Below are positions 1 through 8,950 of a stretch of DNA of 64,000 nucleotides, in pieces. Location: contig NZ_JAHCAS010000001.1 of the NCBI RefSeq assembly GCF_019634775.1, positions 2,424,894 to 2,488,893 on the forward strand, given 5' to 3'. A program made the position numbers and the translations under genes. Below the pieces are notes generated by a model. It worked only from the letters and a program-made list of their open reading frames with translations. It made no database searches and was not told where the DNA came from. Positions within the stretch are counted from its first letter, which is position 1, and each line of letters starts with the position of its first letter. The DNA comes from Dokdonella sp. (lineage in GTDB: Bacteria; Pseudomonadota; Gammaproteobacteria; Xanthomonadales; Rhodanobacteraceae).

Positions 1-1
1 G

Positions 2-205
2 GACCAGCCCGACGCGGTTGGGCAGGGCGCAGCGCACGACTGCTGCGGCAAGACCTGCGCCTGTGATTTCGCCGCCGCCGCGGCGCTCGCACCGGTGGCA
101 TGGCGGGTCGTCTCGGCCCCGGCACGCGTCGACCGCGACGCCTTCGATGCCGGCTTGCCGGCATCCGCACGCGCCAGCCTGCCGTTGCGACCTCCGATCG
201 CCTGA
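2..205 (+). CDS. CopL-like metal-binding protein, C-terminal fragment
   Basis: An open frame enters from the left edge and stops at TGA 203-205, so only the last 67 residues are visible. They contain a Cys-rich patch (HDCCGKTCACDF) followed by an Ala/Pro-rich tail ending LPLRPPIA. From knowledge of Xanthomonadales, this resembles the C-terminus of CopL-type proteins, small Cys/His-rich exported proteins encoded just before copper-resistance genes. A TolC-type protein and a multicopper oxidase follow on the same strand, which fits. The family call rests on the Cys patch, the tail and the context only. The start is outside the window. Confidence 0.55.
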   Translation, partial: DQPDAVGQGAAHDCCGKTCACDFAAAAALAPVAWRVVSAPARVDRDAFDAGLPASARASLPLRPPIA

Positions 206-306
206 TCCGCCGCGCATCGCGGCCGAACTCCGACGCGGGCCACGCCGGCCCGTTCGTCTGATCGGACCTGTCCGCTTCCGGGAAACTCGAAAGAGCTCTC
301 AAAGTT

Positions 307-334
307 CCTCATCCCGGCTTCCGCCGGGATGAGG
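307..334. repeat. Perfect hairpin, CATCCCGGC-type palindrome
   Basis: CCTCATCCCGGC (307-318) pairs with GCCGGGATGAGG (323-334) around a TTCC loop, a 12-bp perfect stem. It lies between the CopL-like stop and the TolC-type start with no T-tract after it. It could attenuate transcription or be a dispersed palindrome. A degenerate relative (CATCCCGGCcttcGCCGGGG) lies near 58088-58106. Confidence 0.7.
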
Positions 335-387
335 ATCAAGAGCAGAGTCGTTCGAGGTTCCCTTCTGCACAGATGCAGGAGATTCCC

Positions 388-1863
388 ATGAAATCCGCAA
401 CCCGCGGGGCCGTGCTCGGCCTCGCCGTCGCCGTGTCGGCTTGCGCACCGTTCGAGGCGCGCCGCGGCATCGACGAAACGCGTGCGCTCACCGCCGCGCG
501 CGGCGTCGATCTCGACATGGCGGCGGCAGCCGACTGCACGACGCCGGCCAACGCCCTGGCTCAGACGTCAATGGCTCTGCTCGACAGCGATCGCGCACTT
601 GCCGTCGCGCTGGCCTGCAACGCCACGCTCGCCGCCGAACAGGCCCGCCTTGGCATCGCCAATGCCGAAGCCTTCGAGGCGCGTCGCCTGGCCAATCCTG
701 AATTGAGCCTCGGTGCGGCCAGGGTCGATGGTGGCGGTACGCGCATCGATTTCGGCATCGCCCAGAACTTCACCCAATTGATCCTGCGCGGAGCGCGCAC
801 GCGCCTCGCCGAGGGCGAGTTCCTGCGCGCGCAGCAATTGCTGGCCGGTCGCGTGATCGAACTGGCCGCCGAGGTCGAGACGGCGCGCGTGCAACTGGTA
901 ACGGCACGCCAGCGCGTGCAGGCGCGTGCCTTGATCGCCGAGGCCAGCGACGCCGCGGCCGAACTGGCCGAACGCTATCGTGCGGCCGGCAACCTGCCAG
1001 CGCGCGAGGTCGCGTTGGCGCGGGCACGTGCGGCCGAGGCCAGCGCGGCGCGCCGGCGCGCCGACGAGGAAGTCGCCGCGGCGCGCGCACGACTGCAACG
1101 GCTGCTCGGTGTGACCCATCTCGACGCGGACCTGGTCGGCGACGCCTCACTCGTACCGGTTGCGATCGGCGAAACGCCCGACGCCCTGCGCATGCGTGCG
1201 CTGCAGCAGCGTCTCGATCTGGTTGCCGCGCGCGGTCTCGTCGATCTGCTCGCCGACAGTGCGCGCACGACGCAGCGGCTCGGCTGGCTCGGTGCGTTCG
1301 AGGTTGAAGTCGAAGGCGAGCGCGAGGCCGGTACGACGCGCCTGGTCGGCCCGACCCTGACGATCCAGTTGCCGCTGTTCCAGCAGGGACAGGGCGCACG
1401 TGCACGCGCCGATGCGCTGGTTGCCTGGAGCCGCGCCGAACGACGCCGGCTCGAGATCGCGGTCGCCAGCGAGGTCGATGAAGCGATCGCGCGGCTCGAC
1501 GCCGCGGCATCGCGTGTCGCCGATTACCGCGAACGCATTCGGCCCGCGCGCGCGGCCGTGGTCGCGCGCATGCAGGAAGAGGTCAACTGGATGCTGCGCG
1601 GCGTGTTCGACCTGATCGATGCACGCATCGACGAACTCGAGGCCGCAGCCGATACCTTCGAGGCGCTCGGCGACTACGCGCTCACGCGCGCCGCGCTCGA
1701 ACGTGCGACCGGCGTGCGCCTGCCGCGCGAGACGCAGCGGGTGATCGAGGCTTCAACCCTGCTCGGCGATGGCGCCGATCTCGTCGCGCCGCCGGTTGTG
1801 AATCCATCCTCAACACCGGGCGGCGATGCCCAACCCCACCACGAACACGGAGAACAGCCATGA
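388..1863 (+). CDS. TolC family outer membrane lipoprotein, copper island
   Basis: A protein of 491 residues with a short signal and a lipobox ending at Cys19 (VSAC), so probably a lipoprotein exported to the outer membrane. The rest is long Ala/Glu/Arg-rich helix in two similar halves, with a beta-like stretch (TLTIQLPLFQQGQGARARAD) near the middle of the second half, as in TolC/CusC outer-membrane efflux proteins. The C-terminus is His-rich (QPHHEHGEQP). ATG 388 is preferred over ATG 373 because AGGAG lies just before it and it begins the signal. The stop overlaps the next start (ATGA), so the two genes are translationally coupled. No RND pump or membrane-fusion protein is visible downstream. 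Confidence 0.85.
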   Translation: MKSATRGAVLGLAVAVSACAPFEARRGIDETRALTAARGVDLDMAAAADCTTPANALAQTSMALLDSDRALAVALACNATLAAEQARLGIANAEAFEARRLANPELSLGAARVDGGGTRIDFGIAQNFTQLILRGARTRLAEGEFLRAQQLLAGRVIELAAEVETARVQLVTARQRVQARALIAEASDAAAELAERYRAAGNLPAREVALARARAAEASAARRRADEEVAAARARLQRLLGVTHLDADLVGDASLVPVAIGETPDALRMRALQQRLDLVAARGLVDLLADSARTTQRLGWLGAFEVEVEGEREAGTTRLVGPTLTIQLPLFQQGQGARARADALVAWSRAERRRLEIAVASEVDEAIARLDAAASRVADYRERIRPARAAVVARMQEEVNWMLRGVFDLIDARIDELEAAADTFEALGDYALTRAALERATGVRLPRETQRVIEASTLLGDGADLVAPPVVNPSSTPGGDAQPHHEHGEQP

Positions 1864-3167
1864 GCCTGAGCAGACGCGAATGGTTGAAGCGCGCCGGTGC
1901 CACGGCCCTCGTGCCGGCGGCCGCCAGCGTGGCCGGCGCGGCGGCCGCGCAGGAACACGGCCATGAAGCACGCCCCATACCCACGGCGCCGAAACGCAGC
2001 GGCTACACACCCGTACGCACGCTCAACGGGCGCACGCTGGCGCACCGCATGGTCGATGGGGTCAAGGAGTTTCACCTGATCGCCGAGGAGATCGAGCACG
2101 AATTCGCGCCCGGTTGTGTGGCGAAGTGCTGGGGCTACAACGGTTCGACGCCGGGGCCGACGATCGAGGCGGTGGAGGGCGACCGCGTGCGCATCCTCGT
2201 CAGCAATCGCCTGTCTGAGCCGACCACGATCCATTGGCACGGCATCCTGCTGCCTTCCGGCATGGACGGCATCGCCGGCTTGACCCAGCCGGCGATCGCA
2301 CCCGGCGAAACCTGGGCCTACGAGTTCGTCCTGCGCCAGCATGGCACGCATCTGTACCACCCGCATGCCGATGAGATGACCCAACTCGCCTTCGGCATGA
2401 TGGGCTTCTTCATCATCCATCCGAAGGACGGCGAGATCGAACCGGTCGACCGCGACTACGCGATCCTGCTGCACAACTGGGCGCTGCACCCGGGCACCTA
2501 CCGGCCCGATCCGGCGATCATGACCGAGTTCGACCTGTGGACCTTCAACAGCAAGGTGTACCCGGCGATCGAACCGCTGGTCGCGCGCAGTGGCGAGCGC
2601 GTGCGCATCCGGGTCGGCAACCTGTCGATGTGGAATCATCCGATCCACGTCCACGGCGTGCAGTTCGAGGTCACCGGCGGTGACGGTGGACGTTGGCCCG
2701 AGCGCCAGTGGCGCACCGAGGTCACCGAGATCGTCGGCGTCGGCCAGACCCGCGACCTCGAGTTCACCGCCGTGCCGGGCGATTGGGCCATGCACTGCCA
2801 CATGTCACACCACACGATGAACGCGATGGGGCACGACCTGCCGAATGCGGTCGGGGTCGATCAGGACGGTGTCGAGGCGCGCCTGCGCAAGCTGCTGCCG
2901 GGCTACATGGCGATGGGCCGGGATGGCATGCACGGCCATCAGCGGCACGCGCAGATGATGCGCGGCCCGGTCAACACGCTGCCGATGATGATGGGCAAGG
3001 GCCCGTTCGGCGACATCGAGATGGGCGGCATGTTCACGGTGATCAAGGTGCGCGACGACCTCGCTGCCGGCGACTACCGCGATCCCGGCTGGTACCGCCA
3101 CGCGCCGCACGAACTCGCACGGCGCGTGGCGGCAGCACCGACGCGTGAACGGCACGAGCCGGGATGA
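1860..3167 (+). CDS. Multicopper oxidase, two cupredoxin domains, Tat-exported
   Basis: A periplasmic copper oxidase of 435 residues. The N-terminus carries a twin-arginine signal (SRREWLKRAG, then an Ala-rich stretch). Copper ligands are all visible: HWHG at 125-128, HPH at 167-169, HPIHVHG at 260-266 and HCHMSHHTMNAM at 312-323, giving type 1, 2 and 3 sites. Only two cupredoxin domains fit the length, against three in classical CopA/CueO. A Met/His-rich segment follows at about 345-385 and may bind copper. Such enzymes oxidise Cu(I) to Cu(II) in the periplasm. It overlaps the TolC-type gene by 4 nt, and copper detoxification is the likely shared role. Confidence 0.88.
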   Translation: MSLSRREWLKRAGATALVPAAASVAGAAAAQEHGHEARPIPTAPKRSGYTPVRTLNGRTLAHRMVDGVKEFHLIAEEIEHEFAPGCVAKCWGYNGSTPGPTIEAVEGDRVRILVSNRLSEPTTIHWHGILLPSGMDGIAGLTQPAIAPGETWAYEFVLRQHGTHLYHPHADEMTQLAFGMMGFFIIHPKDGEIEPVDRDYAILLHNWALHPGTYRPDPAIMTEFDLWTFNSKVYPAIEPLVARSGERVRIRVGNLSMWNHPIHVHGVQFEVTGGDGGRWPERQWRTEVTEIVGVGQTRDLEFTAVPGDWAMHCHMSHHTMNAMGHDLPNAVGVDQDGVEARLRKLLPGYMAMGRDGMHGHQRHAQMMRGPVNTLPMMMGKGPFGDIEMGGMFTVIKVRDDLAAGDYRDPGWYRHAPHELARRVAAAPTRERHEPG

Positions 3168-3203
3168 CCGGCCGAGCGCATGCGATCCTCGCGCGGGCGT
3201 GAG

Positions 3204-3223
3204 GGCCGGGCGCACGCCCGGCC
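3204..3223. terminator. Hairpin after the copper oxidase gene
   Basis: GGCCGGGC (3204-3211) and GCCCGGCC (3216-3223) form a GC-only stem around GCAC, 36 bases after the oxidase stop. No T-run follows, so a factor-independent terminator is uncertain. Confidence 0.4.
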
Positions 3224-3311
3224 ATGCGAAGGCAAAGCGCACGCATTCTCATCCCGCCATCGGTTTCTCCGTTCGGGCACACTCCCGCGGTTCCCGCACG
3301 GATCCGTCGTG

Positions 3312-3785
3312 ATGAAAGGCCACCCCGAAGTCGTCGAGTACCTGGTGTTCCTGCTGCGTGGCGAGCTGGCCGCGCGTGACCAGTACTTTGTCCATTCGCG
3401 CCGCTACGAGGACCTGGGCCTCAAGGCACTGCATGCGCGCATGCATCACGAAATGGAGGAGGAGACCCAGCATGCCGATGCGCTGCTGAAACGTATCCTG
3501 TTCCTTGAGGGCAAGCCCGACATGCGCGCGGACGCGTTCGAGCCGGGCACGACCGTCGAGGACATGCTCCAGCGCGATCTCGACACCGAGTACGCCGTGC
3601 GCGCCCACCTCGCCAGCGGCATCGCCCTGTGCGAGCGGCACGGCGACTACGTCACCCGCGACATCCTTGCCGCCCAAATCAAGGACACCGAGGAAGACCA
3701 CACGCACTGGCTCGAGCAGCAACTGCGCCTGATCGGCATGCTCGGTCTGCCGCTGTACCTTCAGAGCCAGCTCGAGGGTAGTTGA
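3312..3785 (+). CDS. bfr: Bacterioferritin-like iron storage protein lacking the heme Met
   Basis: A 157-residue ferritin-fold protein close in length and sequence to E. coli Bfr (MKG start, [15 protein letters not shown]). Ferroxidase ligands are all present: Glu18, Glu51, His54, a Glu in DLDTE at 93, and EEDHTHW near 126-131. Residue 52, which is Met in heme-binding bacterioferritins, is Thr here (MEEETQHA), so the subunit probably cannot ligate inter-subunit heme by the usual route. ATG 3312 gives the canonical N-terminus; an in-frame GTG at 3309 is possible. It stores iron in the cytoplasm. No bacterioferritin-associated ferredoxin gene is adjacent. Confidence 0.9.
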   Translation: MKGHPEVVEYLVFLLRGELAARDQYFVHSRRYEDLGLKALHARMHHEMEEETQHADALLKRILFLEGKPDMRADAFEPGTTVEDMLQRDLDTEYAVRAHLASGIALCERHGDYVTRDILAAQIKDTEEDHTHWLEQQLRLIGMLGLPLYLQSQLEGS

Positions 3786-4001
3786 TCCCGCTCTGCGATG
3801 TTGCCCTCCGGCCAGGTTGGTCCACCTGCGGGGTCGGCGTCGATGCGCGCGGCCGTCGGCGGGGCACCTGTTCCGACCGCGGCATGCCAGGTCGTGGCCT
3901 TGCCTTGCGCTGCGTCAAGTCCCATCCGCACGGCTTGGCTACAGTGAAGGCATGCCCATCTTCGCCGGCACGGCGATGCTGGCCATTGCCGAGGAGCAAC
4001 G

Positions 4002-4928
4002 ATGTCATCTGCCTACATCACCCATTCCGACTGCGCGCGCCATTCGATGGGCGCCGACCATCCCGAATGCGCAGCGCGGCTGGGGGCGATCAACGACCAC
4101 CTGCTGGTCAAGGGTCTGCTCGACCACATGATCGAGGTCGATGCGCCGCTGGCCAGCGAGGCGCAGCTGGCGCGCGCGCACAGTGCGCTGTATGTACGCG
4201 AGTTGATGGCGATGGCGCCACACGAAGGATTCGTGCACGTCGATCCGGATACCAGCATGAATCCGCACACCTTGCCGGCCGCCTTGCGCGCAGCCGGTGC
4301 GCTGATCGAGGCAACCGATCAGGTGCTCGGCGGGCGCGTGGCGACGGCGTTCTGCAACGTTCGCCCGCCGGGCCACCATGCCGAGCGCGCGGCGGCGATG
4401 GGGTTTTGCTTCTTCAACAACGTCGCCGTTGGCATCCATCACGCACTCGATGCGCATGGGCTCGAACGCGTTGCCCTGGTCGATTTCGATGTGCACCACG
4501 GCAATGGCAGCGCTGACATCTTCCGCGACGATGCGCGTGTGCTGATGTGCTCGATCTTCGAGAAGAACCTCTATCCGTTCAACGGCGAGACGGCGACCGG
4601 TGCGAACATGGTCAATGTTGGGCTTGATCCGGGGTCGAGCGGCGAGGCGTTCCGCAAGGCCGTGCAGGATTGCTGGCTGCCGGCACTCGAAGCCTTCCGG
4701 CCACAACTCATCTACGTCTCGGCCGGATTCGATGCGCACCGCGAGGATGACATGGGACATCTCGGCCTGGTCGAAGCCGACTATGCCTGGGTCACGCGCT
4801 GCCTCATGGACGTCGCCGCGCGCCATTGCGGCGGCCGCGTGATCTCCTGTCTCGAGGGCGGCTACGTGCTGAGCCCGCTGGCGCGCAGCGCTGCTGCGCA
4901 CATCCGCGTGCTGATCGGGGCCGACTAG
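4002..4928 (+). CDS. Histone deacetylase family protein (class II HDAC-like)
   Basis: A 308-residue zinc deacylase of the arginase/deacetylase fold. Visible signatures are the His-His pair in RPPGHHAE (about 125), the zinc ligands in DFDVHHGNG (about 162-168) and SAGFDAH (about 245), and LEGGYV (about 287) with the catalytic Tyr. It resembles HdaH and acetylpolyamine amidohydrolase-like proteins; the substrate cannot be told from sequence. The start follows a GAGGA-type ribosome site (GAGGAGCAACG). The stop codon TAG lies inside the CTAGGG of a dispersed repeat at 4925. It stands alone, with a 216-bp spacer before it. Confidence 0.9.
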   Translation: MSSAYITHSDCARHSMGADHPECAARLGAINDHLLVKGLLDHMIEVDAPLASEAQLARAHSALYVRELMAMAPHEGFVHVDPDTSMNPHTLPAALRAAGALIEATDQVLGGRVATAFCNVRPPGHHAERAAAMGFCFFNNVAVGIHHALDAHGLERVALVDFDVHHGNGSADIFRDDARVLMCSIFEKNLYPFNGETATGANMVNVGLDPGSSGEAFRKAVQDCWLPALEAFRPQLIYVSAGFDAHREDDMGHLGLVEADYAWVTRCLMDVAARHCGGRVISCLEGGYVLSPLARSAAAHIRVLIGAD

Positions 4929-4952
4929 GGATTGACAGGAACATCCCTAGGG
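4925..4952. repeat. AGGGA-TGA-CAG-TCCCT palindromic repeat, copy 1
   Basis: CTAGGGATTGACAGGAAC is followed by ATCCCTAGGG, giving an outer AGGGA/TCCCT inverted pair. Related copies lie at 28243-28270 and 53391-53413. The TAG stop of the deacetylase gene is within this element. Confidence 0.65.
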
Positions 4953-5006
4953 ATTCCGGCGTTCCGGTAACATCCGCGCGCTTCCACTTCCGGTTCGTGC
5001 CGTTTC

Positions 5007-6632
5007 GTGAATTCCGTTTTCGCCAGCGTTGTCGGCGGTGTCGGCATGTTCCTGCTCGGCATGGTGCTGATGACCGATGGGCTCAAGGCGCTCGCCGGCG
5101 ATGCGCTGCGGCGCCTGCTCGAACGCTTCACCGGCAGCCGCCTTTCAGCAGTCGCCACCGGTGCGGCGATCACTGCGATCGCACAATCGTCGAGCGCGAC
5201 CACGCTGGCGACGATCGGTTTCGTCTCGGCTGGCCTGCTCAGCTTCAACAACTCGATCGGCGTCATCATCGGCGCCAACCTCGGCACGACCACGGTCGGC
5301 TGGATCATCTCGCTGTTCGGCCTCAAGTTCTCGATCGGTGCATTCGCCATGCCGTTCATCGGCCTTGGCGCCTTGTTGCGTCTGCTCGGCCGCGACCGCG
5401 TTGCCCAGGCCGGCAGTGTGATCGCGGGTTTCGGCCTGCTGTTCGTCGGTATCGATGTGCTGCAGACGGGAATCGCCGGTTTTTCCGATCGCATCGACCT
5501 CGGCCGCTTCGGCGCGGCGGACCTCCTGCCGCGCCTGCTGCTGGTGCTGGTCGGCCTCGTGCTGACCGTCATCGTGCAGTCCTCGGCCGCGGCGGTGGCG
5601 ACGATCCTTGCCGCACTGGCGGGTGGCGCAATCGATACCGAACAGGCCGCAGCCCTCGTGATCGGTGCCAACATCGGCACGACGGCGACCGCCGTGGTCG
5701 CCGCGATCGGTGCCAGCGTGCCGGCACGGCGCACCGCCCTGGTGCACGTGATGTTCAACCTGGTCACCGGCGTGATCGCTTTCTTCATCCTGCCGTGGTT
5801 CGTCGAGCTCGCCGAATACATCACCGGCGATACTGGCAGCGGCGCAGACCACGCCTTGACGATCGCGGCTTTCCACACGGGTTTCAGCGTGCTCGGTGCA
5901 TTCGTGTTCGTGCCACTGGTGCCGCAGCTGGCCAGCCTGTGTGTGCGCATGATCCCCGAGCGCCGGCCGGCACTGACGCGCCATCTCGATCCGAGCTTGC
6001 GCGAGGTTCCGGCATTGGCGATCGGCGCAGCGGTCACGACCCTGCGTGGCGTGCTCGGCGAGGCGGCCGCAGCGACCGGACAGGGACTGACCACCTCGGT
6101 GCGCGTGCCGGCGGCGACCTATGCGCAGTGGCGTGAAGCCGCCGAAGCAGCCGGTGAGCTGATTGAGCGCCTGCCGCCCGGCGATCCGCGTACATTGCGG
6201 AACCTCACCGACACGCTGCACTTGCTCGACCACGTGCGCCAGTTCGTGCGCAGCGCGAGCAAGCCGGGGCGCTATGAACCACTCGACCTCGTGCCGATGC
6301 TGCGCGAGCGGGCCGACCAGCTCGGGCATGCATTGCTGGGCGTCGCTCCGCTGCTGGCGGGCGATGCTGCCGTGTCGCCCGATCTCATCCCCGCCACGCC
6401 GCTGGACACCGGGAGCGCACTGCGCGCCGCCATCCTCGCCGCCTCGGCGGACGGCCTCATCGAGGTCGATGAGGCGCTGGCCGCGCTGAACGCGCAGCGC
6501 TGGCTGGAACGCATGAACCACCACGCACGACGCGCCTTGCATTACCTTGATGCGCTGGCACCGCAGCCAGCAGCCGATGCGCAGTCGGCCGCACCGCTGG
6601 ATGACCGCGGCGGAACAGCGCAGCCCGCTTGA
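5007..6632 (+). CDS. Na/Pi cotransporter family protein
   Basis: A 541-residue inner-membrane protein with two inverted repeats typical of NptA/YjbB-type sodium-phosphate symporters. QSSSATT (about 60-66) with GANLGTT (about 90) makes the first copy, and QSSAAAVAT (about 191-199) with GANIGTT (about 224) the second. About eight hydrophobic segments end near residue 330. The C-terminal third is soluble and helical, PhoU-like in character. GTG 5007 is the best start because the first membrane segment begins at once. A gene for polyphosphate kinase 2 follows immediately, with its start codon 60 bases after this stop, so phosphate import and polyphosphate metabolism look paired. Confidence 0.9.
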   Translation: MNSVFASVVGGVGMFLLGMVLMTDGLKALAGDALRRLLERFTGSRLSAVATGAAITAIAQSSSATTLATIGFVSAGLLSFNNSIGVIIGANLGTTTVGWIISLFGLKFSIGAFAMPFIGLGALLRLLGRDRVAQAGSVIAGFGLLFVGIDVLQTGIAGFSDRIDLGRFGAADLLPRLLLVLVGLVLTVIVQSSAAAVATILAALAGGAIDTEQAAALVIGANIGTTATAVVAAIGASVPARRTALVHVMFNLVTGVIAFFILPWFVELAEYITGDTGSGADHALTIAAFHTGFSVLGAFVFVPLVPQLASLCVRMIPERRPALTRHLDPSLREVPALAIGAAVTTLRGVLGEAAAATGQGLTTSVRVPAATYAQWREAAEAAGELIERLPPGDPRTLRNLTDTLHLLDHVRQFVRSASKPGRYEPLDLVPMLRERADQLGHALLGVAPLLAGDAAVSPDLIPATPLDTGSALRAAILAASADGLIEVDEALAALNAQRWLERMNHHARRALHYLDALAPQPAADAQSAAPLDDRGGTAQPA

Positions 6633-6691
6633 ACCGGCCGTTTGCTACCCCATGCAGGCGGGATCACGCCGGGGAAAATTGGGGGAAGACC

Positions 6692-7858
6692 ATGGCCACA
6701 CGTACCAGCAATCGGGTCACCGCGACACGCCGCCGGGCGGCGGCAAGGAAGGACGCGCCGAAGAAGCCAGCGAGCCGGATCAAGGCGGCGCGTGGTGACG
6801 CGATCGGGAAGGCGACGGCGCAACAGGCCGTGGCCGCAGCACACGCGATCAATGCCGCGACGGCGACCGACATCGCCGCGCGACCCAAGCGGATGCGCGA
6901 CATCGACAGCGCCGCGCAGTCACTGGACGCGTTCTTCGCGGGCCTGTCGCCGGACGACGCCAGCGCTTTGCGGCGCACGCTCGCCGATCGCGAGCGTCTG
7001 GCTTTCCACGGTGGCGAGGGCGCGATTTCTCCGGATGACCAGCTGTCCGATACCTGGCGCGAGGGCGGCTATCCGTACCGCAACCGCATGCTGCGCAAGA
7101 ACTACGAGCGCCTGAAATACCAGTTGCAGGTCGAGTTGCTGAAGTTGCAGGCCTGGGTCAAGGAGAGCGGTGAGCGCGTGGTGATCCTGTTCGAGGGGCG
7201 TGACGCGGCCGGAAAGGGCGGCACGATCAAGCGCTTCATGGAACACCTCAATCCACGTGGCGCGCGCGTGGTCGCGCTGGAGAAACCGAGCGAGCACGAG
7301 CGCGGCCAATGGTATTTCCAGCGATACGTGCAGCATCTTCCGACCGCTGGTGAGATCGTCCTGTTCGATCGCAGCTGGTACAACCGCGCCGGCGTCGAAC
7401 GCGTGATGGGCTTCTGCACGCCCGATGAATACACCGAGTTCATGCGCCAGGCACCCGAGTTCGAACGCAACCTCGTGCGCAGTGGCATCCACCTGGTCAA
7501 GTTCTGGTTCTCGGTCAGCCGCGACGAGCAGCGCCGGCGTTTCCGCGAGCGCAAGGCACACCCACTGAAGCAATGGAAGCTATCGCCCATCGACATGGCC
7601 TCGCTCGACAAGTGGGATGATTACACCAAGGCCAAGGAGGCGATGTTCTTCCACACCGACACGGTCGATGCGCCTTGGACGGTGGTGAAGTCCGACTGCA
7701 AGAAGCGCGCGCGCATCAATGCGATGCGCTATGTGCTGCATCGGCTGCCATACCACAACAAGGACATCGAGCGCATCGGCGCGCTCGATTCCCTGTTGGT
7801 TGGCCGCGCCAATGCGGTCTACGAGCGCGGTGAACGCAGTGCGCTGGTGACGCCCTGA
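6692..7858 (+). CDS. ppk2: Polyphosphate kinase 2 family protein
   Basis: A 388-residue cytoplasmic kinase that moves phosphate between polyphosphate and nucleotides. Walker A is GRDAAGKGG (about 169-177), Walker B is FDRSWYNRAG (about 225-234), and the lid has RRRFRERKAHPLKQWKLSPID arginines and lysines (about 283-303). One PPK2 domain is present, preceded by an Ala/Lys/Arg-rich unstructured N-terminus of about 90 residues. ATG 6692 is chosen because GGGGGAAG lies 6 bases upstream; an in-frame ATG at 6629 lacks a ribosome site and overlaps the previous gene. Whether the preferred product is ATP, ADP or GTP cannot be read from the sequence. It neighbours a phosphate symporter gene. Confidence 0.92.
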   Translation: MATRTSNRVTATRRRAAARKDAPKKPASRIKAARGDAIGKATAQQAVAAAHAINAATATDIAARPKRMRDIDSAAQSLDAFFAGLSPDDASALRRTLADRERLAFHGGEGAISPDDQLSDTWREGGYPYRNRMLRKNYERLKYQLQVELLKLQAWVKESGERVVILFEGRDAAGKGGTIKRFMEHLNPRGARVVALEKPSEHERGQWYFQRYVQHLPTAGEIVLFDRSWYNRAGVERVMGFCTPDEYTEFMRQAPEFERNLVRSGIHLVKFWFSVSRDEQRRRFRERKAHPLKQWKLSPIDMASLDKWDDYTKAKEAMFFHTDTVDAPWTVVKSDCKKRARINAMRYVLHRLPYHNKDIERIGALDSLLVGRANAVYERGERSALVTP

Positions 7859-7880
7859 GGGACGCCCAGGTCAATGCGCT

Positions 7881-7943
7881 TCGTGGCTGAGGGTTCTCCC
7901 ACAAGGCTTCGGTTTCGCGGGAGCGACTTCAGTCACGAATTCG
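7881..7943. repeat. Degenerate TAGGAGC-TTCA-GATGC palindromes, inverted pair
   Basis: TCGTGGCTGAGGGTTCTCCC (7881-7900) and GCGGGAGCGACTTCAGTCAC (7917-7936) look like decayed, oppositely oriented members of the dispersed family best seen at 23545-23694. They fill the space between ppk2 and the M14 peptidase gene. Confidence 0.4.
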
Positions 7944-7977
7944 CACATCATTGGCCGTTCCGTCCGGGAGTCCTCAG

Positions 7978-8925
7978 ATGACGACGATACCGTTCTATCC
8001 GATCGGCACGCCCGGCCAGCCCTGGGGTGAGACCGAGCTGGCCACGTGGCGCGGCCGACAGGTGCGCCAACGCAGCTATCGCGACGATGTCGTGCGCCGC
8101 ATCGACACCTTGCGCGCGCGCTTCGAAGTCATCGAATACGGCCACATCGACTACGCCGGCGAAGCGTTTCCGCTGCTCGCGTTGAAGACCCACGCTTGGG
8201 ACGAGACGCTGCCGATCGCGCTGGTCACAGGCGGCGTGCATGGATATGAAACCAGTGGCGTGCACGGTGCGCTCGCCTTCGTCGAGGCGCATGGCGAGGA
8301 CTACGCCGGGCGCATCAATCTGGTCGTCGCACCCTGTGTGAGCCCATGGGCCTACGAGCGCATCCATCGCTGGAACTACGACGCGATCGATCCGAACCGC
8401 TCGTTCGGCGCCGACGGCAAGGCTGAGGAATCGCGCGCACTGCGGCGCTTGGTGGCGCCCCTGCACGGGCGCGTGCTCATGCACATCGATCTGCACGAGA
8501 CCACCGACACCGACGAGAGCGAGTTCCGTCCGGCACTGGCGGCGCGTGACGGCAAGCCGTTCGTGCCCGGTGAAATCCCGGATGGCTTCTACCTGGTCGA
8601 TGACAGCGCCAACCCGCAACCGGCGTTTCAGCAGGCGATCATCGAAGCGGTAGCCAAGGTGACCCACATCGCCCCGGCGGACGAGCGCGGCCAGATCATC
8701 GGTTCGCCGGTGGTCGCACCCGGCGTCATCGAATACCCGCTCGAGCACCTCGGCCTGTGTGCCGGCATCAGTGGCGCACGCTACACGACCACCACCGAGG
8801 TCTACCCGGACAGCCCGCGTGCGACGCCGGCACAGTGCAATGCCGCCCAGGTGGCGGCCGTGCGTGCGGCGATCGGCTATGCCCTGGCGCCGAACCGACA
8901 GGATGATCGTCAAGGTCGCGGCTGA
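7978..8925 (+). CDS. M14 family metallocarboxypeptidase
   Basis: A 315-residue zinc carboxypeptidase-like protein. GGVHGYETSG (about 85-94) supplies the HxxE zinc ligands, HIDLHETTDTDE (about 170-181) the third His, and TTTTEVYP (about 274-281) the probable catalytic Glu. YERIHRWNYDAIDPNRSF carries the substrate-binding Asn-Arg pair expected in M14 enzymes. There is no signal peptide, so it is probably cytoplasmic. ATG 7978 is used because GGGAG lies 9 bases before it; an in-frame TTG at 7951 has none. It may act on peptides or on an aspartoacylase/succinylglutamate-like substrate. The exact subfamily is unclear. Confidence 0.85.
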   Translation: MTTIPFYPIGTPGQPWGETELATWRGRQVRQRSYRDDVVRRIDTLRARFEVIEYGHIDYAGEAFPLLALKTHAWDETLPIALVTGGVHGYETSGVHGALAFVEAHGEDYAGRINLVVAPCVSPWAYERIHRWNYDAIDPNRSFGADGKAEESRALRRLVAPLHGRVLMHIDLHETTDTDESEFRPALAARDGKPFVPGEIPDGFYLVDDSANPQPAFQQAIIEAVAKVTHIAPADERGQIIGSPVVAPGVIEYPLEHLGLCAGISGARYTTTTEVYPDSPRATPAQCNAAQVAAVRAAIGYALAPNRQDDRQGRG

Positions 8926-8944
8926 TTCCGCTGGGGGCAACCGC

Positions 8945-8950
8945 TACAAT
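8945..8950 (+). promoter_or_regulatory. Candidate -10 box (TACAAT) of gcdH
   Basis: CCGCTACAATGCCGCG lies 30 bases before the gcdH start. CTGATT, 17 bases upstream, is a weak -35. The same GCTACAMTG context recurs before other genes here. Confidence 0.5.

Noticed and set aside
4932..4973. TTGACA and TAACAT as a promoter for the Na/Pi symporter gene
   Set aside because: The spacing is 30 bases, too long, and TTGACA is part of a dispersed repeat.
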